Source: Pseudarthrobacter sp. (GTDB lineage: Bacteria; Actinomycetota; Actinomycetes; Actinomycetales; Micrococcaceae). From it: 64,000 bases of DNA. Below the pieces are notes generated by a model that worked only from the letters and a program-made list of their open reading frames with translations, did no database searches and was not told the DNA's origin. Location of the stretch: contig JAPSJV010000008.1 of NCBI GenBank assembly GCA_031178005.1, positions 53,366 through 117,365 of the forward strand, read 5' to 3'. Within the stretch, counting starts at the first letter, position 1. Each line of letters starts with the position of its first letter. Position numbers and translations under genes: made by a program. Below, piece by piece: positions 25,358-35,940 of this stretch.

Positions 25358-28146
25358 TGGACCACTTTCGTTGCAATTGGAATCCAGCAAAGTACAGCGA
25401 CCAGGCCGGCCAGGCCTGCCCACAGGACGGCGTAGGGAGCCACCAGGAGGCCGATTCCCAGTGCGCCAAGCACACCCAGCGGAACCGCGACGGTTCCTAC
25501 CAGGGCGTTCTCGAAGACGCGGACCTGCCGGAGCATGTCCGGGTTCCAGCCCATCGCTTCCAGGATGCCAAGGTATTGGCGTTTGGCCTGGAGTTCAAAA
25601 CGGCCGGTGACCAGCGTGAGGATAAGTCCCACCAGCACCCCGGCCACGGCCAGAATTATGCTGGGGGCCGCGATGCTGGCAGCTGCCAGTCCGCTCAGGG
25701 CGCTGGCACCGGCAGCCCTGGGAATGTCGATCAGCAGGGCAATCAAACCGCCCACCGACGCTCCGAAGACCCCCACGGCGATGGCAAGGGCAACGGTGTT
25801 GAACTTGTTGGTACTCAGCTGCCGGTTGGCGAACGTCAGTGGGGAATCCACCGGGATCAGCCGTTCGTCATGCTGCGGCTCCTGGTCGATTTCATCGCGG
25901 TGGCGCAGCTGCTGGGCGGCAAAGAACGCCGCTGCCGCGTACAGGACCAGGACGGATACCGAGACGACGGCGGTAACCAGGCTCCAGCTCAGGAGGCTGA
26001 GGATGATTCCGGCAACGGCAAGCATGGCGGCGCCGACGCCGAATTCGGCCAGGACCCACGAACGGATCCTGCCCTGGGTCCAGCCCATTGCCCGCAGGGT
26101 ACCGGCCTCTGAGCGGCGCTTCCTGACGTAGCTGACAGTGGATGCGCCCGTCAGCAGGGCCGCGCCGCAGAGCGTGAGGAACAGCAGCGTGGTGTTGGTG
26201 CCAGTCAGCGAGCCGGATACGGCGTCTGCAGCGTTCTGGCGTACCCAGGACTGCTGGACGGTACCCAATGCGGATTCCTTGCCGGCGTCGTCCTTGGAGT
26301 ATCCGGGGACGAAGATGCTGACATCCTCGCGGGCCGAGCCGGCCACCACGGTTGCTTCAAGGCCAAGCTCACGGATCTTGTCCGCCAGTTTTTCGACCTC
26401 CGGCTGCGCCTGCTTCCAGCTGCCGCCGGTCGATGCGCGCACGCGGACGGCATCGATCACATCTGCGTTGTCGGTATAACCGCGGGCGGCGGCCAGGCCG
26501 TAGTAGTCGGTGATGGCACCGGCTGACTGGCTGGCCAGGCCCGTGGCGCTCAGCGAAGGCTTAAGGGTGCTTGCCTCCACCGTGTCGCCGTCGGCGTCAC
26601 GGGTCAGCGTCAGCGGGGTGGGGTCGTAGCCACCCAGGGGCAGGCGGTTGACGTCGCCGGCAGCTTCCTGGACGGCAGCGGGATCGAACGTGCCGTAAAC
26701 CATGGGCAGCGGGGCTGCAAGTTTCTGGCCGGTCTCGAGGTCCTCGCGGTAGGCACGTTCGTCAACCGGGTCGCGCTGGGTCTGGTCCACCTTCGACCCG
26801 TCCAGCCCGGTTTCCGGGAGGCGGTTGACAGTTACCCAGTCGCGGGGAACTGCTGTCTTGGCAACAGCACCGTTGGCTGCGGTGCCGGCGTCGGAGTACT
26901 CCGGAGCGGCGGCGAAGTCAGTGGACCATTCGGCGGGCTCGTACAGGCCCTGGTTGAAGTTTCCGCCGGCGCCCAGGAGTCCTGAGTGGTCCGTGGATCC
27001 AGGCCAGGACAGGGCAAAGGGATCATCGGAGACGAACGGCAGGTAGCCTTCACCCAGCGATTTGGTAGCCGTGCCGACTTCCTTGACCACGTTTCCGGAG
27101 GCGTCGAGTTCTTCGATCTTGACCTTGTAGGTCAGATCCAGGGTGGTACCGGACCTGACGATCAGCGGGATGGCTTGGGAATCCGCCGTCAGGGCGCCCT
27201 TGGCCTTCGCCTGCTGGTACTGGGACATCAGCGGCGCCCAGTACTTGAGCTTCACGCCCAGGAAGTCCGGGCCCTCTTCCAGTTCCTTGGGCGTGATGCC
27301 GCTGGTGAAGAGGCTTTCAAAGTGGCGGCCGATGGCTCCGGCATTGCGGGCATCCGCGGGCGGGGCCTTCTCGAGCGGAGCCAGGAAGTCGCCGGATTCA
27401 CCAAGCAGCGCGCGTTCTGCAACGGGGTCGACGGCGACCACGGACTCGGTGATCTCCGGCGCCGTGGGCAACGAAACGGAGAGATTAAAGAGGTTGTGCA
27501 CCGAACCGCCTGCCGGTGCCGGAAACTTGATGCCTGTTTCACCTTCGGCGGGGGCAATCTGGATGCTGGTGCCGCCCTGCGTCTGGGTTTCCACAATCCG
27601 GGCCTTGCCCACCGACCCTTCGGCGGAGGTCTCGAACAGGGTCTGCTCGCTGGATCCGTCGGAGCTGACAGCGGAAGCGGTCAGTCGGTACTTCTTGGCC
27701 GAGTCCGTCAGCACGGATTCCGCGGCAGGCCAGGAAGACGGGTTGGCCCCGCCGGGCTGCTCAACAGTGGCGGTGCCCACCAGTCCGGGGTTGTAGCCCA
27801 GGTAGTCCATTGCATCAAGGCGGGGAGCCTGGACATTCTGCGTTACGCGGGAGACCAGGCTGATTGGTGCTGCCACGGAAGTCCCTGTAAGCCCCCGGAT
27901 GCTCTCCAGCTGCTCGAAGTTGATGCCGCCGGAGCCGTTGGCGATGTCCGGCTGCAGGAGCACGCCGGAATCAGCCTTGGGCTGGACGAGGATGTCATAG
28001 AGGCCACGGGAATTCTCATCCACTGTCCGGTTCAGGGCAGCCTGCGACTGCCCCTGGATCAGGACCGAGAGTCCCATGGCGATGATCAAGATGGCCGCGG
28101 TCAACAGCAGCACACGGCTTCTGATGAACCTCTGGACGGCGTTCAT
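25354..28146 (-). CDS. FtsX-type ABC transporter permease, large
   Basis: A 930-residue permease with an N-terminal helix (RVLLLTAAILIIAMGLSVLI), then an unusually large extracellular region of about 600 residues, and a C-terminal set of helices including the FtsX core (LLFLTLCGAALLTGASTVSYV onward) and a second FtsX-like block near the end. AGGAG precedes the ATG at 28146 (MNAVQRF), which I prefer over a frame opening at 28296. The extracellular domain has no cysteines that I could see and no family I recognise. With the ATPase it forms an exporter or mechanotransmission system of unknown cargo. Confidence 0.88.
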   Translation of the reverse strand: MNAVQRFIRSRVLLLTAAILIIAMGLSVLIQGQSQAALNRTVDENSRGLYDILVQPKADSGVLLQPDIANGSGGINFEQLESIRGLTGTSVAAPISLVSRVTQNVQAPRLDAMDYLGYNPGLVGTATVEQPGGANPSSWPAAESVLTDSAKKYRLTASAVSSDGSSEQTLFETSAEGSVGKARIVETQTQGGTSIQIAPAEGETGIKFPAPAGGSVHNLFNLSVSLPTAPEITESVVAVDPVAERALLGESGDFLAPLEKAPPADARNAGAIGRHFESLFTSGITPKELEEGPDFLGVKLKYWAPLMSQYQQAKAKGALTADSQAIPLIVRSGTTLDLTYKVKIEELDASGNVVKEVGTATKSLGEGYLPFVSDDPFALSWPGSTDHSGLLGAGGNFNQGLYEPAEWSTDFAAAPEYSDAGTAANGAVAKTAVPRDWVTVNRLPETGLDGSKVDQTQRDPVDERAYREDLETGQKLAAPLPMVYGTFDPAAVQEAAGDVNRLPLGGYDPTPLTLTRDADGDTVEASTLKPSLSATGLASQSAGAITDYYGLAAARGYTDNADVIDAVRVRASTGGSWKQAQPEVEKLADKIRELGLEATVVAGSAREDVSIFVPGYSKDDAGKESALGTVQQSWVRQNAADAVSGSLTGTNTTLLFLTLCGAALLTGASTVSYVRKRRSEAGTLRAMGWTQGRIRSWVLAEFGVGAAMLAVAGIILSLLSWSLVTAVVSVSVLVLYAAAAFFAAQQLRHRDEIDQEPQHDERLIPVDSPLTFANRQLSTNKFNTVALAIAVGVFGASVGGLIALLIDIPRAAGASALSGLAAASIAAPSIILAVAGVLVGLILTLVTGRFELQAKRQYLGILEAMGWNPDMLRQVRVFENALVGTVAVPLGVLGALGIGLLVAPYAVLWAGLAGLVAVLCWIPIATKVVQ

Positions 28147-28410
28147 TGGGCTCCTGAAAGCTGGATTGCGTACGCACTCCACCACCCTCCGGGCAAGGTG
28201 GAGGGCGGTGTCCCTGGCGGGGGTGCAAAAGGTGTTGGCCGGCCTGCCCGGCACGGTCCCGCGAGGGGACCAAGCCATTGTAAGCAGACCGGCCAATCAT
28301 ACCTGCCACGCTCTGGCGAGTCGCCCGGGCGCGTCGCAAAGTGGGGAATTACGCGTCGCGAATCGGCGGCTCCCCCAGCCTTGCTGTTTGGCGATTAAGC
28401 CGCTTGCGGT

Positions 28411-30000
28411 TTAATCTTCCAGGTCCACTTCACGGACCATGTCGGCGCCGATGCCGGCCTTGATGGCATCGAGGACCTGCTGGGGCACCGAGCTGTCGAT
28501 GGTCAGGAGCGCAAGCACCTGGCCGCCTTCAGTTTGGCGGGCCACCTGCATGCCGGCGATGTTGATGTTGTTCATGCCGAGGATGTGGCCAATGGTGCCG
28601 ATTACGCCGGGACGGTCCGAGTAGGCAACCACCACAAGGTGCTCGCTGATGGGGATTTCCACCTCGAAGCCGTTGATGCCCACCAGCTTCTGGATCTGCT
28701 TGGGACCGGTCAGCGTGCCTGCTACCGAAATCTGGCTGCCGTCGCTCAGGGCGCCGCGCAGGGTCAGCACGTTGCGGTACGACTCCGTGTCCGGGGTGGT
28801 GATGAGCCGGACGTTGATGCCGCGCTGTTCAGCGATGACGGGAGCGTTGACGTAGGAGACCTGCTCGGTCACAACGTCGGCGAAGATGCCCTTCAGGGCA
28901 GCCAGTTCCAGTACCTTGACGTCAAGGGTGGAGATCTCGCCGGCAATCTCAACGTCCACCTGGGTGAGCGAAGCATGCGTCATGGCGGTGAAGATGCGGC
29001 CCAGCTTTTCGATCAGCGGGATACCGGGGCGTACGTCCGGGGCAATCACGCCGCCGGCAACGTTGACAGCGTCCGGGACCAGCTCGCCGGCCAGGGCCAG
29101 GCGGACGGACTTGGCTACCGATACGCCGGCCTTCTCCTGGGCCTCATCCGTGGAAGCACCCAGGTGGGGGGTGACAATCACGTTGTCCAGCTTCATAAAC
29201 GGCAGGTCCGTGCTGGGCTCCTTGACGAAGACGTCGACGGCGGCGCCGGCGATCTGGCGGTCCTGGAGGGCATCGAACAGCGCGGATTCGTCCACCAGGC
29301 CGCCACGGGCGACGTTGATGACGTAAGCGCTGGACTTCATCTTGGTGAACGCGTCGGCACCGAGCATGCCAACGGTCTCAGGAGTCTTGGGCATGTGGAT
29401 GGTGACAAAGTCGGCCTGGCTCAGCAGTTCGTCCAGGGTGACCAGCTTGACGCCCAGCTGTGCGGCACGGGCCGAGGTGATGTAGGGATCGTAGGCGAGG
29501 ATCTCGGTTTCGAAGCCCTGCAGCCGGGCTGCCACGAGGGCGCCGATCCGGCCCAGGCCGATGATGCCGATCTTTTTCTCGAAGAGTTCAATACCTGTGT
29601 ACTTGGAGCGCTTCCATTCGCCGCCCTTGAGCGCGGCACTGGCCTGCGGGATGTGGCGGGCGAGGCTGAGGATGTGGCCTACCGTCAGTTCCGCGGCCGA
29701 GACGATGTTGGACGTAGGTGCATTAACCACCATCACGCCGGCCTGGGTGGCCGCCTTGATGTCTACGTTGTCCAGGCCAACCCCGGCGCGGGCAATGACC
29801 TTGAGGTTCTTGGCGGCGGCAATGGCCTCGGCATCAACCTGGGTTGCGGAACGGACCAGGATGGCGTCCACGTCGGCAATTGCGGCCAGCAGCTGGGAAC
29901 GGTCGGCGCCGTCGGTCTGGCGGATCTCGAAGTCCGGGCCCAGGGCCTCGACGGTGGCGGGCGAAAGTTCTTCAGCGAGAAGTACTACAGGTTTTGACAC
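28411..30000 (-). CDS. serA: D-3-phosphoglycerate dehydrogenase
   Basis: The first enzyme of serine synthesis, oxidising 3-phosphoglycerate with NAD. The 529-residue long form has a substrate/NAD core (GLGRIGALVAARL; VNVARGGLVDE; VTPHLGAST with catalytic His), an intervening ASB domain and a C-terminal ACT domain (VAYSDRPGVIGTIGHILG), as in mycobacteria where serine inhibits it. The start is GTG with AGAGG upstream. A hairpin separates it from ilvC upstream, so it is probably transcribed on its own. Confidence 0.96.
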   Translation of the reverse strand: MSKPVVLLAEELSPATVEALGPDFEIRQTDGADRSQLLAAIADVDAILVRSATQVDAEAIAAAKNLKVIARAGVGLDNVDIKAATQAGVMVVNAPTSNIVSAAELTVGHILSLARHIPQASAALKGGEWKRSKYTGIELFEKKIGIIGLGRIGALVAARLQGFETEILAYDPYITSARAAQLGVKLVTLDELLSQADFVTIHMPKTPETVGMLGADAFTKMKSSAYVINVARGGLVDESALFDALQDRQIAGAAVDVFVKEPSTDLPFMKLDNVIVTPHLGASTDEAQEKAGVSVAKSVRLALAGELVPDAVNVAGGVIAPDVRPGIPLIEKLGRIFTAMTHASLTQVDVEIAGEISTLDVKVLELAALKGIFADVVTEQVSYVNAPVIAEQRGINVRLITTPDTESYRNVLTLRGALSDGSQISVAGTLTGPKQIQKLVGINGFEVEIPISEHLVVVAYSDRPGVIGTIGHILGMNNINIAGMQVARQTEGGQVLALLTIDSSVPQQVLDAIKAGIGADMVREVDLED

Positions 30001-30055
30001 GGTGATCCTCTGCGTTGCAGTCCGGGGAGATAAATCAAAGTCTAGGCTTACATAA

Positions 30056-30091
30056 AGGCCGGGCCCACATTGTTAAGTGTGAACCCGGCCT
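30056..30091 (-). terminator. Terminator after ilvC
   Basis: Arms AGGCCGGG/CCCGGCCT enclose a 20-base loop with a second short ACA/TGT pairing; TTTATG follows on the minus strand. It lies between ilvC and serA. Confidence 0.65.
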
Positions 30092-30128
30092 CAGTTATGC
30101 GTATGCGTAGTAACGGTGTCGCCGTCCC

Positions 30129-31181
<1,053 letters not shown>

Positions 31182-31232
31182 TTACTGATTAGTCTGTGTG
31201 TTGCGGTACTGCGCGGGTTTGCTGCGGCGGGA

Positions 31233-31745
31233 TTAGGCGCTGCGCAAAGCCCTGTCACTCATGGAGCGGGATCCCCGTCCAACAGCCAAGGTGCCGGACT
31301 GCACAATTTCGCGGATACCGAACGGTTCAAGCACCGAAAGGAGTGCATTGATCTTATCCGGGTGGCCGGTGGCCTCAATGACGACGGCGTCTGTGGAGAC
31401 GTCGACCACTGAAGCGCGGAACAGGTCTGCAGCCTGGGTTACCTGCAGCCGTGTTGCGGCATCCGCACGTACCTTGACCAGGATGTGGTCGCGCTGTACG
31501 GAAGATTCTGAAGTCAGCTCAACGATCTTGATGACGTTGACCAACTTGTTCAACTGCTTGGTGACCTGTTCGATCAAGTCTCCGTCGGCGTCGACCACCA
31601 CGGTCATGCGGGACATGCCGGGGACCTCGGTGGGGCCGACAGCCAGCGAGTTGATGTTAAAGGCGCGGCGGGCGAAGAGGCTGGCGACGCGGGTCAGGAC
31701 GCCGGGTTTGTCTTCAACCAGGACTGAGAGTGTGTGGCGGGGCAT
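31233..31745 (-). CDS. ilvN: Acetolactate synthase small (regulatory) subunit
   Basis: This subunit activates IlvB and makes it sensitive to valine. The 170 residues comprise an N-terminal ACT domain (HTLSVLVEDKPGVLTRVASLFARR...) and a C-terminal domain (residues 85-165) ending in a short basic tail. The ATG at 31745 lies 2 bases after the ilvB stop; an upstream frame to 31832 is inside ilvB and is not used. Confidence 0.96.
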   Translation of the reverse strand: MPRHTLSVLVEDKPGVLTRVASLFARRAFNINSLAVGPTEVPGMSRMTVVVDADGDLIEQVTKQLNKLVNVIKIVELTSESSVQRDHILVKVRADAATRLQVTQAADLFRASVVDVSTDAVVIEATGHPDKINALLSVLEPFGIREIVQSGTLAVGRGSRSMSDRALRSA

Positions 31746-31747
31746 GT

Positions 31748-33655
31748 TCAGTCTTCCTCTTCCCATTCCGGGGTCAGGTTGCGGGCAACCTGGATCTGGT
31801 CGTTGCTGACACCGGCGGGCACCATTGGCCACACCATGGAGTTGGGGCTGACAACGAAGTCGATGACCACGGGGCGGTCGTTGATTTCCAGCGCCTTCTG
31901 GATGGTGGCGTCGATGTCTTCATCGCGCTCACACCGGAAGGATGCACAGCCGTAGGCGTCAGCCAGCTTCACGAAGTCCGGAATCCGGATGGTGTCGTGG
32001 CCGGTGTTGAGGTCCGTGTTGGAGTAGCGGCCCTCATAGAAGAGGGTCTGCCACTGCCGCACCATGCCCAGCGACGAGTTGTTGATAACGGCGACCTTGA
32101 TGGGGATCTTGTTGATCGCGCACGTGGCAAGTTCCTGGTTGGTCATCTGGAAGCAGCCGTCGCCGTCGATGGCCCAGACCACGCGGTCCGGTTCCCCCAC
32201 CTTGGCGCCCATGGCAGCGGGAACCGCATAGCCCATGGTGCCGGCGCCGCCCGAATTGAGCCAGGCGTGCGGACGCTCGTACTTGATGAACTGGGCGGCC
32301 CACATCTGGTGCTGGCCAACGCCTGCAACGTAGATGCCTTCCGGTCCAGTCAAGGCACCGATGCGCTCGATGACCCGCTGGGGTGCGGTCAGGCCGTCTT
32401 CCGGCTCGGTCCAGCCCAAGGGATAGGAATCCTTCAGGTTGTTCAGGAAGGCCCACCAGTGATCAAGTTCGGGAGTCCCGACCGCAGCGAACTGCGCCTT
32501 CACGGCGTCGGTCAGTTCGGGGATGATTTCCTTGACCGAGCCAACAATCGGAACGTCTGCCGTCCGGTTCTTGGAGATCTCGGCGGGGTCGATGTCCGCG
32601 TGGATGACCTTGGCCAGCGGCGCGAAGGTCTTCAATACGCCGGTGACACGGTCATCGAAACGGGCGCCCAGCGTGATCAGGAGGTCGGACTGCTGCAGTG
32701 CGGTAACGGCCGAAACCGTGCCGTGCATGCCGGGCATGCCCATGTGCTGCGGGTGCGAATCCGGGAATGCGCCCTTCGCCATGAGGGTGGTGACCACCGG
32801 GGCGTTCATTGCTTCGGCCAGCTCGCGAAGCTCGGCGGAAGCGTGCGCCTTGACGACCCCGCCTCCGACGTAGAGGACCGGCTTCTTGGCCGCGGCAATC
32901 AGCTTGGCGGCTTCCCGGACCTGCTTGTTGTGGCCGCGGGTCACGGGCCGGTAGCCGGGGAGGTCGATCCGCGGCGGCCAGGAGAAGGTCATCTGGCCAA
33001 CCTGGGCGTCCTTGGCCACATCCACCAGCACCGGACCGGGCCGGCCGGTGGATGCCAGGTGGAAGGCCTCGGCCATCACGTGCGGGATGTCGTTGGGATC
33101 GGTCACCAGGAAGGAGTGCTTGGTGATGGGCATGGTGATGCCCACAATGTCAGCTTCCTGGAAGGCGTCGGTGCCAATAACTCCACTGGACACCTGGCCG
33201 GTAATGGCAACCATCGGCACGGAGTCCATGTGGGCATCCATGATGGCGGTAACGAGGTTGGTGGCTCCCGGGCCTGAGGTGGCGATGCAGACGCCCACCC
33301 GCCCGGTAACCATGGCGTAGCCTTGCGCGGCGTGGCCGGCTCCCTGTTCGTGACGCACCAGCACGTGGTTCATGCTCGATGCCATCAAGGGGTCATAGGT
33401 GGGCAGGATCGCTCCACCGGGCAAACCGAAAATGTCGTCGACGCCGAGTTCTTCGAGCGAGCGGACGATTGCTTGCGAGCCGGACATGGCCGTTGGGGGT
33501 ACAACGTTGTTCGGCCCAAGGACAGGAGAGACAGCAGCAAGATCAGCGACGACGACGGCGGTGTCAGCCGTTCGGTCGGCACGTTCCGGAGCCTTGGGGG
33601 CTCCAGCGGACTTTGTAGCCATCAGCGAGGGGCTGATCGGCGATCCTTTGCTCAT
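31748..33655 (-). CDS. ilvB: Acetolactate synthase large (catalytic) subunit
   Basis: A thiamine-diphosphate enzyme that condenses two pyruvates or pyruvate with 2-ketobutyrate, the first common step of valine and isoleucine synthesis. The 635 residues include the ThDP-activating Glu ([14 protein letters not shown]), the FAD-binding middle domain and the GDGCFQM...NNSS ThDP/Mg motif. A roughly 60-residue N-terminal extension precedes the core. AAGGAAGAG precedes the ATG at 33655. The gene is preceded by a leader peptide and attenuator (33701-33822). Confidence 0.96.
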   Translation of the reverse strand: MSKGSPISPSLMATKSAGAPKAPERADRTADTAVVVADLAAVSPVLGPNNVVPPTAMSGSQAIVRSLEELGVDDIFGLPGGAILPTYDPLMASSMNHVLVRHEQGAGHAAQGYAMVTGRVGVCIATSGPGATNLVTAIMDAHMDSVPMVAITGQVSSGVIGTDAFQEADIVGITMPITKHSFLVTDPNDIPHVMAEAFHLASTGRPGPVLVDVAKDAQVGQMTFSWPPRIDLPGYRPVTRGHNKQVREAAKLIAAAKKPVLYVGGGVVKAHASAELRELAEAMNAPVVTTLMAKGAFPDSHPQHMGMPGMHGTVSAVTALQQSDLLITLGARFDDRVTGVLKTFAPLAKVIHADIDPAEISKNRTADVPIVGSVKEIIPELTDAVKAQFAAVGTPELDHWWAFLNNLKDSYPLGWTEPEDGLTAPQRVIERIGALTGPEGIYVAGVGQHQMWAAQFIKYERPHAWLNSGGAGTMGYAVPAAMGAKVGEPDRVVWAIDGDGCFQMTNQELATCAINKIPIKVAVINNSSLGMVRQWQTLFYEGRYSNTDLNTGHDTIRIPDFVKLADAYGCASFRCERDEDIDATIQKALEINDRPVVIDFVVSPNSMVWPMVPAGVSNDQIQVARNLTPEWEEED

Positions 33656-33700
33656 CGGACTCTTCCTTGTGGATCATGGGTGGTGCCTGGAAACTGCAGA

Positions 33701-33742
33701 AAATAAAAAAACCCCTCAGCCAAGTGGCTCTGCGAGGGGTTG
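33701..33742 (-). terminator. Attenuator terminator of ilvBNC
   Basis: Read on the minus strand: CCCCTC...GAGGGG stem with inner AGCC/GGCT pairing (33711-33740), followed by TTTTTTTATTTT (to 33701). It lies between the leader peptide and ilvB. Its 5' arm contains GAGCCAC (33724-33730), complementary to leader codons at 33774-33780, giving an antiterminator alternative. Confidence 0.88.
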
Positions 33743-33768
33743 CGCGTGACGGTTCGTTACCAGTCGGG

Positions 33769-33822
33769 CTATTGAGCCACGCGCTTGGTAAGGACGACGC
33801 CAACGGTAACGAACTTGATCAT
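33769..33822 (-). CDS. ilvB leader peptide
   Basis: A 17-residue peptide, MIKFVTVGVVLTKRVAQ, with five valines, one isoleucine and one leucine, ends 28 bases before the attenuator stem. The mRNA can fold in exclusive ways: leader bases 33805-33814 pair perfectly (10 bp) with 33752-33761, while leader bases 33774-33784 can pair with 33742-33748 or with the terminator arm 33724-33730. Ribosome stalling on Val codons would free the second leader segment and open the terminator. GAGGG lies upstream, but TTGACA at 33852-33857 with AAAACT 17 bases later would put transcription start near the ATG itself. The Corynebacterium ilvB leader is the known parallel. Confidence 0.85.
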   Translation of the reverse strand: MIKFVTVGVVLTKRVAQ

Positions 33823-33851
33823 GCGATCAGTTTTCCCTCTGGTGAGAAACG

Positions 33852-33857
33852 TGTCAA
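33852..33857 (-). promoter_or_regulatory. Probable -35 box of the ilvBNC promoter
   Basis: TTGACA on the minus strand, with a weak -10 (AAAACT, 33829-33834) 17 bases downstream. Transcription would start at about the leader ATG. Confidence 0.4.
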
Positions 33858-33914
33858 CGCGAGAGGACAGCATCTCACCATGTGGACGCCATTGTCCACG
33901 AACTGGTCTCTCAA

Positions 33915-33973
33915 GGGTTTCGACAAGCTCAACCGACAAGCTCAACCACCGGTGGTTGAGCTTGTCGAAACCC
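33915..33973. repeat. Inverted copies of the dispersed repeat, downstream of ilvD
   Basis: GACAAGCTCAACCACC (33935-33950) is followed at once by its exact complement (33951-33966). An extra copy of the left arm (33915-33934) also pairs exactly with 33954-33973, so two hairpins compete. It lies 23 bases past the ilvD stop and may serve as its terminator. The same unit is found in leuC at 3431-3452. Confidence 0.85.
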
Positions 33974-33996
33974 AGCGCCCCATCAAGGGGAAGGTA

Positions 33997-35718
33997 TCAA
34001 CCGCAGTATGCGCCTGTGGAGGCGCTGTGCACCAGCTTGGCGTACTTGGCCAGGACGCCCTTGGTGAACTTGGCCGGCAACGGCTCCCAGCCGATCTTGC
34101 GGGATTCGAGCTCAGCGTCGTCCACCAGCAGGTCGAAGCTGCGGGCGGCGATGTCCACGCGGATCCGGTCACCGTCCTTGACGAAGGCGATGGGACCGCC
34201 GTCGACCGCTTCCGGTGCAACGTGGCCGATGCAGAGCCCGGTGGTACCGCCGGAGAAGCGGCCATCGGTCAGCAGCAGGACATCCTTGCCCAGGCCTGCG
34301 CCCTTGATGGCGCCGGTGATGGCCAGCATTTCGCGCATGCCGGGTCCGCCCTTGGGGCCCTCATAGCGGATCACCACGACGTCGCCCTTCTGGATTTCGC
34401 CCTTGTCCAGGGCATCCAGTGCGCCCTGCTCACGCTCAAACACGCGGGCGGTACCTTCGAAGACGTCTGCGTCGAAGCCTGCACTCTTCACCACAGCACC
34501 CTCGGGGGCCATGCTGCCGTGCAGGATGGTGATGCCGCCGGTCTTGTGGATCGGGTTGTCCAGCGCACGCAGGATCTTGCCGTCGAGGTCCGGCGGGTTG
34601 ATCGCTTCGAGGTTTTCGGCAACGGTCTTGCCCGTAACGGTGAGGCAGTCGCCGTGCAGCAGGCCGGCGTCGAGCAGTGCGCGCATGATGACCGGCACAC
34701 CACCGATCTTGTCGACGTCGGTCATGACGTAGCGGCCGAACGGCTTGAGGTCGCCCAGGTGCGGGATCTTGTCGCCGATGCGGTTGAAGTCATCCAGCGT
34801 CAGCTCGACTTCGGCTTCGCGGGCAATGGCCAGCAGGTGCAGGACAGCGTTGGTGGAACCGCCGAAAGCCATGGTGACGGCAATGGCGTTCTCGAAGGCC
34901 TTCTTGGTCATGATGTCGCGTGCAGTGATGCCCAGGCGGAGCAGGTTGACCACTGCTTCGCCTGACTTGCGGGCAAATTCATCACGACGGCGGTCTGCCG
35001 AGGGCGGTGCCGCGGACCCCGGCAGTGACATGCCCAGGGCCTCGCCGATGCAGGCCATGGTGTTGGCCGTGTACATACCGCCGCAGGCGCCTTCGCCCGG
35101 GCAGATGGCCTTCTCGATGCGGGTGAGGTCCTCCATGCTCATCTTGCCGGCGGCGCAGGCGCCCACCGCCTCAAAGGCGTCAATGAGGGTGACTTCCTTC
35201 TCCGAGCCGTCCTCCAGCTTGACCCAGCCGGGCATGATGGAGCCGGCGTAAAGGAACACGCTGGCGAGGTCCAGGCGGGCAGCTGCCATCAGCATGCCGG
35301 GCAGCGACTTGTCGCAGCCCGCCAGCAGCACCGAACCGTCAATGCGTTCGGCCTGCATCACGGTTTCCACGGAGTCGGCAATGACTTCGCGGGACACCAG
35401 GGAGAAGTGCATGCCCTCGTGGCCCATGGAAATCCCGTCGGAAACGGAAATGGTTCCGAACTGCATGGGGAAGCCGCCGCCTGCGTGTACACCTTCCTTG
35501 GCGCCTTGGGCAAGGCGGTTCAGGGAAAGGTTGCAGGGGGTGATTTCGTTCCACGAGCTGGCGACGCCGATCTGCGGCTTGGCAAAGTCGTCATCGCCCA
35601 TGCCGACCGCCCGGAACATTCCGCGTGCCGGAGCCGCGTGAATTCCATCGGTAACAACCCGGCTGCGGGGCTTGATGTCTGGCTTAGTGGTGGTGGCGAT
35701 CTGGGTGTCCTGACTCAT
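33997..35718 (-). CDS. ilvD: Dihydroxy-acid dehydratase
   Basis: An Fe-S enzyme that dehydrates the dihydroxy acids to 2-keto acids in valine and isoleucine synthesis. The protein has 573 residues. Cluster region cysteines are in [21 protein letters not shown] and [23 protein letters not shown] and [10 protein letters not shown] lie in the C-terminal domain. The ATG at 35718 (MSQDTQ) is supported by TAGACT 7 bases upstream and by family length; the open frame runs to 35823, into the operator. A copy of the leu/ilv box lies about 100 bases upstream. Confidence 0.96.
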   Translation of the reverse strand: MSQDTQIATTTKPDIKPRSRVVTDGIHAAPARGMFRAVGMGDDDFAKPQIGVASSWNEITPCNLSLNRLAQGAKEGVHAGGGFPMQFGTISVSDGISMGHEGMHFSLVSREVIADSVETVMQAERIDGSVLLAGCDKSLPGMLMAAARLDLASVFLYAGSIMPGWVKLEDGSEKEVTLIDAFEAVGACAAGKMSMEDLTRIEKAICPGEGACGGMYTANTMACIGEALGMSLPGSAAPPSADRRRDEFARKSGEAVVNLLRLGITARDIMTKKAFENAIAVTMAFGGSTNAVLHLLAIAREAEVELTLDDFNRIGDKIPHLGDLKPFGRYVMTDVDKIGGVPVIMRALLDAGLLHGDCLTVTGKTVAENLEAINPPDLDGKILRALDNPIHKTGGITILHGSMAPEGAVVKSAGFDADVFEGTARVFEREQGALDALDKGEIQKGDVVVIRYEGPKGGPGMREMLAITGAIKGAGLGKDVLLLTDGRFSGGTTGLCIGHVAPEAVDGGPIAFVKDGDRIRVDIAARSFDLLVDDAELESRKIGWEPLPAKFTKGVLAKYAKLVHSASTGAYCG

Positions 35719-35725
35719 GGACCAA

Positions 35726-35731
35726 AGTCTA
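35726..35731 (-). promoter_or_regulatory. -10 box of a leaderless transcript (ilvD)
   Basis: TAGACT on the minus strand, 7 bases before the ATG at 35718. Confidence 0.5.
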
Positions 35732-35810
35732 TGACTCCGCATGGGTCCGGAACGAACCGGAAACAGGCGTTGGAGCTCAATTTCGCGAATATTTCGATCA
35801 AATAATGGAC

Positions 35811-35833
35811 TGCCGTCTCGCATATTGAGACGC
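35811..35833. promoter_or_regulatory. Palindromic leu/ilv operator near ilvD
   Basis: On the minus strand it reads GCGTCTCA-N6-GAGACGGCA, matching the leuC-IclR box at every base of both arms except one (A/G) outside the N6 core. It lies in the 222-base gap between ilvD and the divergent sunset-domain gene. Confidence 0.7.
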
Positions 35834-35940
35834 TGCCGGGCTCAAGGGTGGTGGATGTGCCCGGATGCTGGACAGGCCAGATCTACCGGACGTACGGTCA
35901 AGGCACGGCAACCGTGCCTGGCGAAGAGAAGGGCTCTGCC

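Noticed and set aside
23882..25435. A 517-codon open frame antisense to metG and the ABC ATPase
   Set aside because: It spans two unrelated genes on the other strand with intact motifs and has no ribosome site of note.
28387..28412. Hairpin GATTAAGCCGC/GCGGTTTAATC at the serA stop as a terminator
   Set aside because: It overlaps the stop codon, has a G-T pair and no following T-run, so termination is not supported.
33882..33899. GTGGAC/GTCCAC inverted repeat upstream of the ilvB promoter as an operator
   Set aside because: It does not match the leu/ilv box, and its short arms are not persuasive alone.
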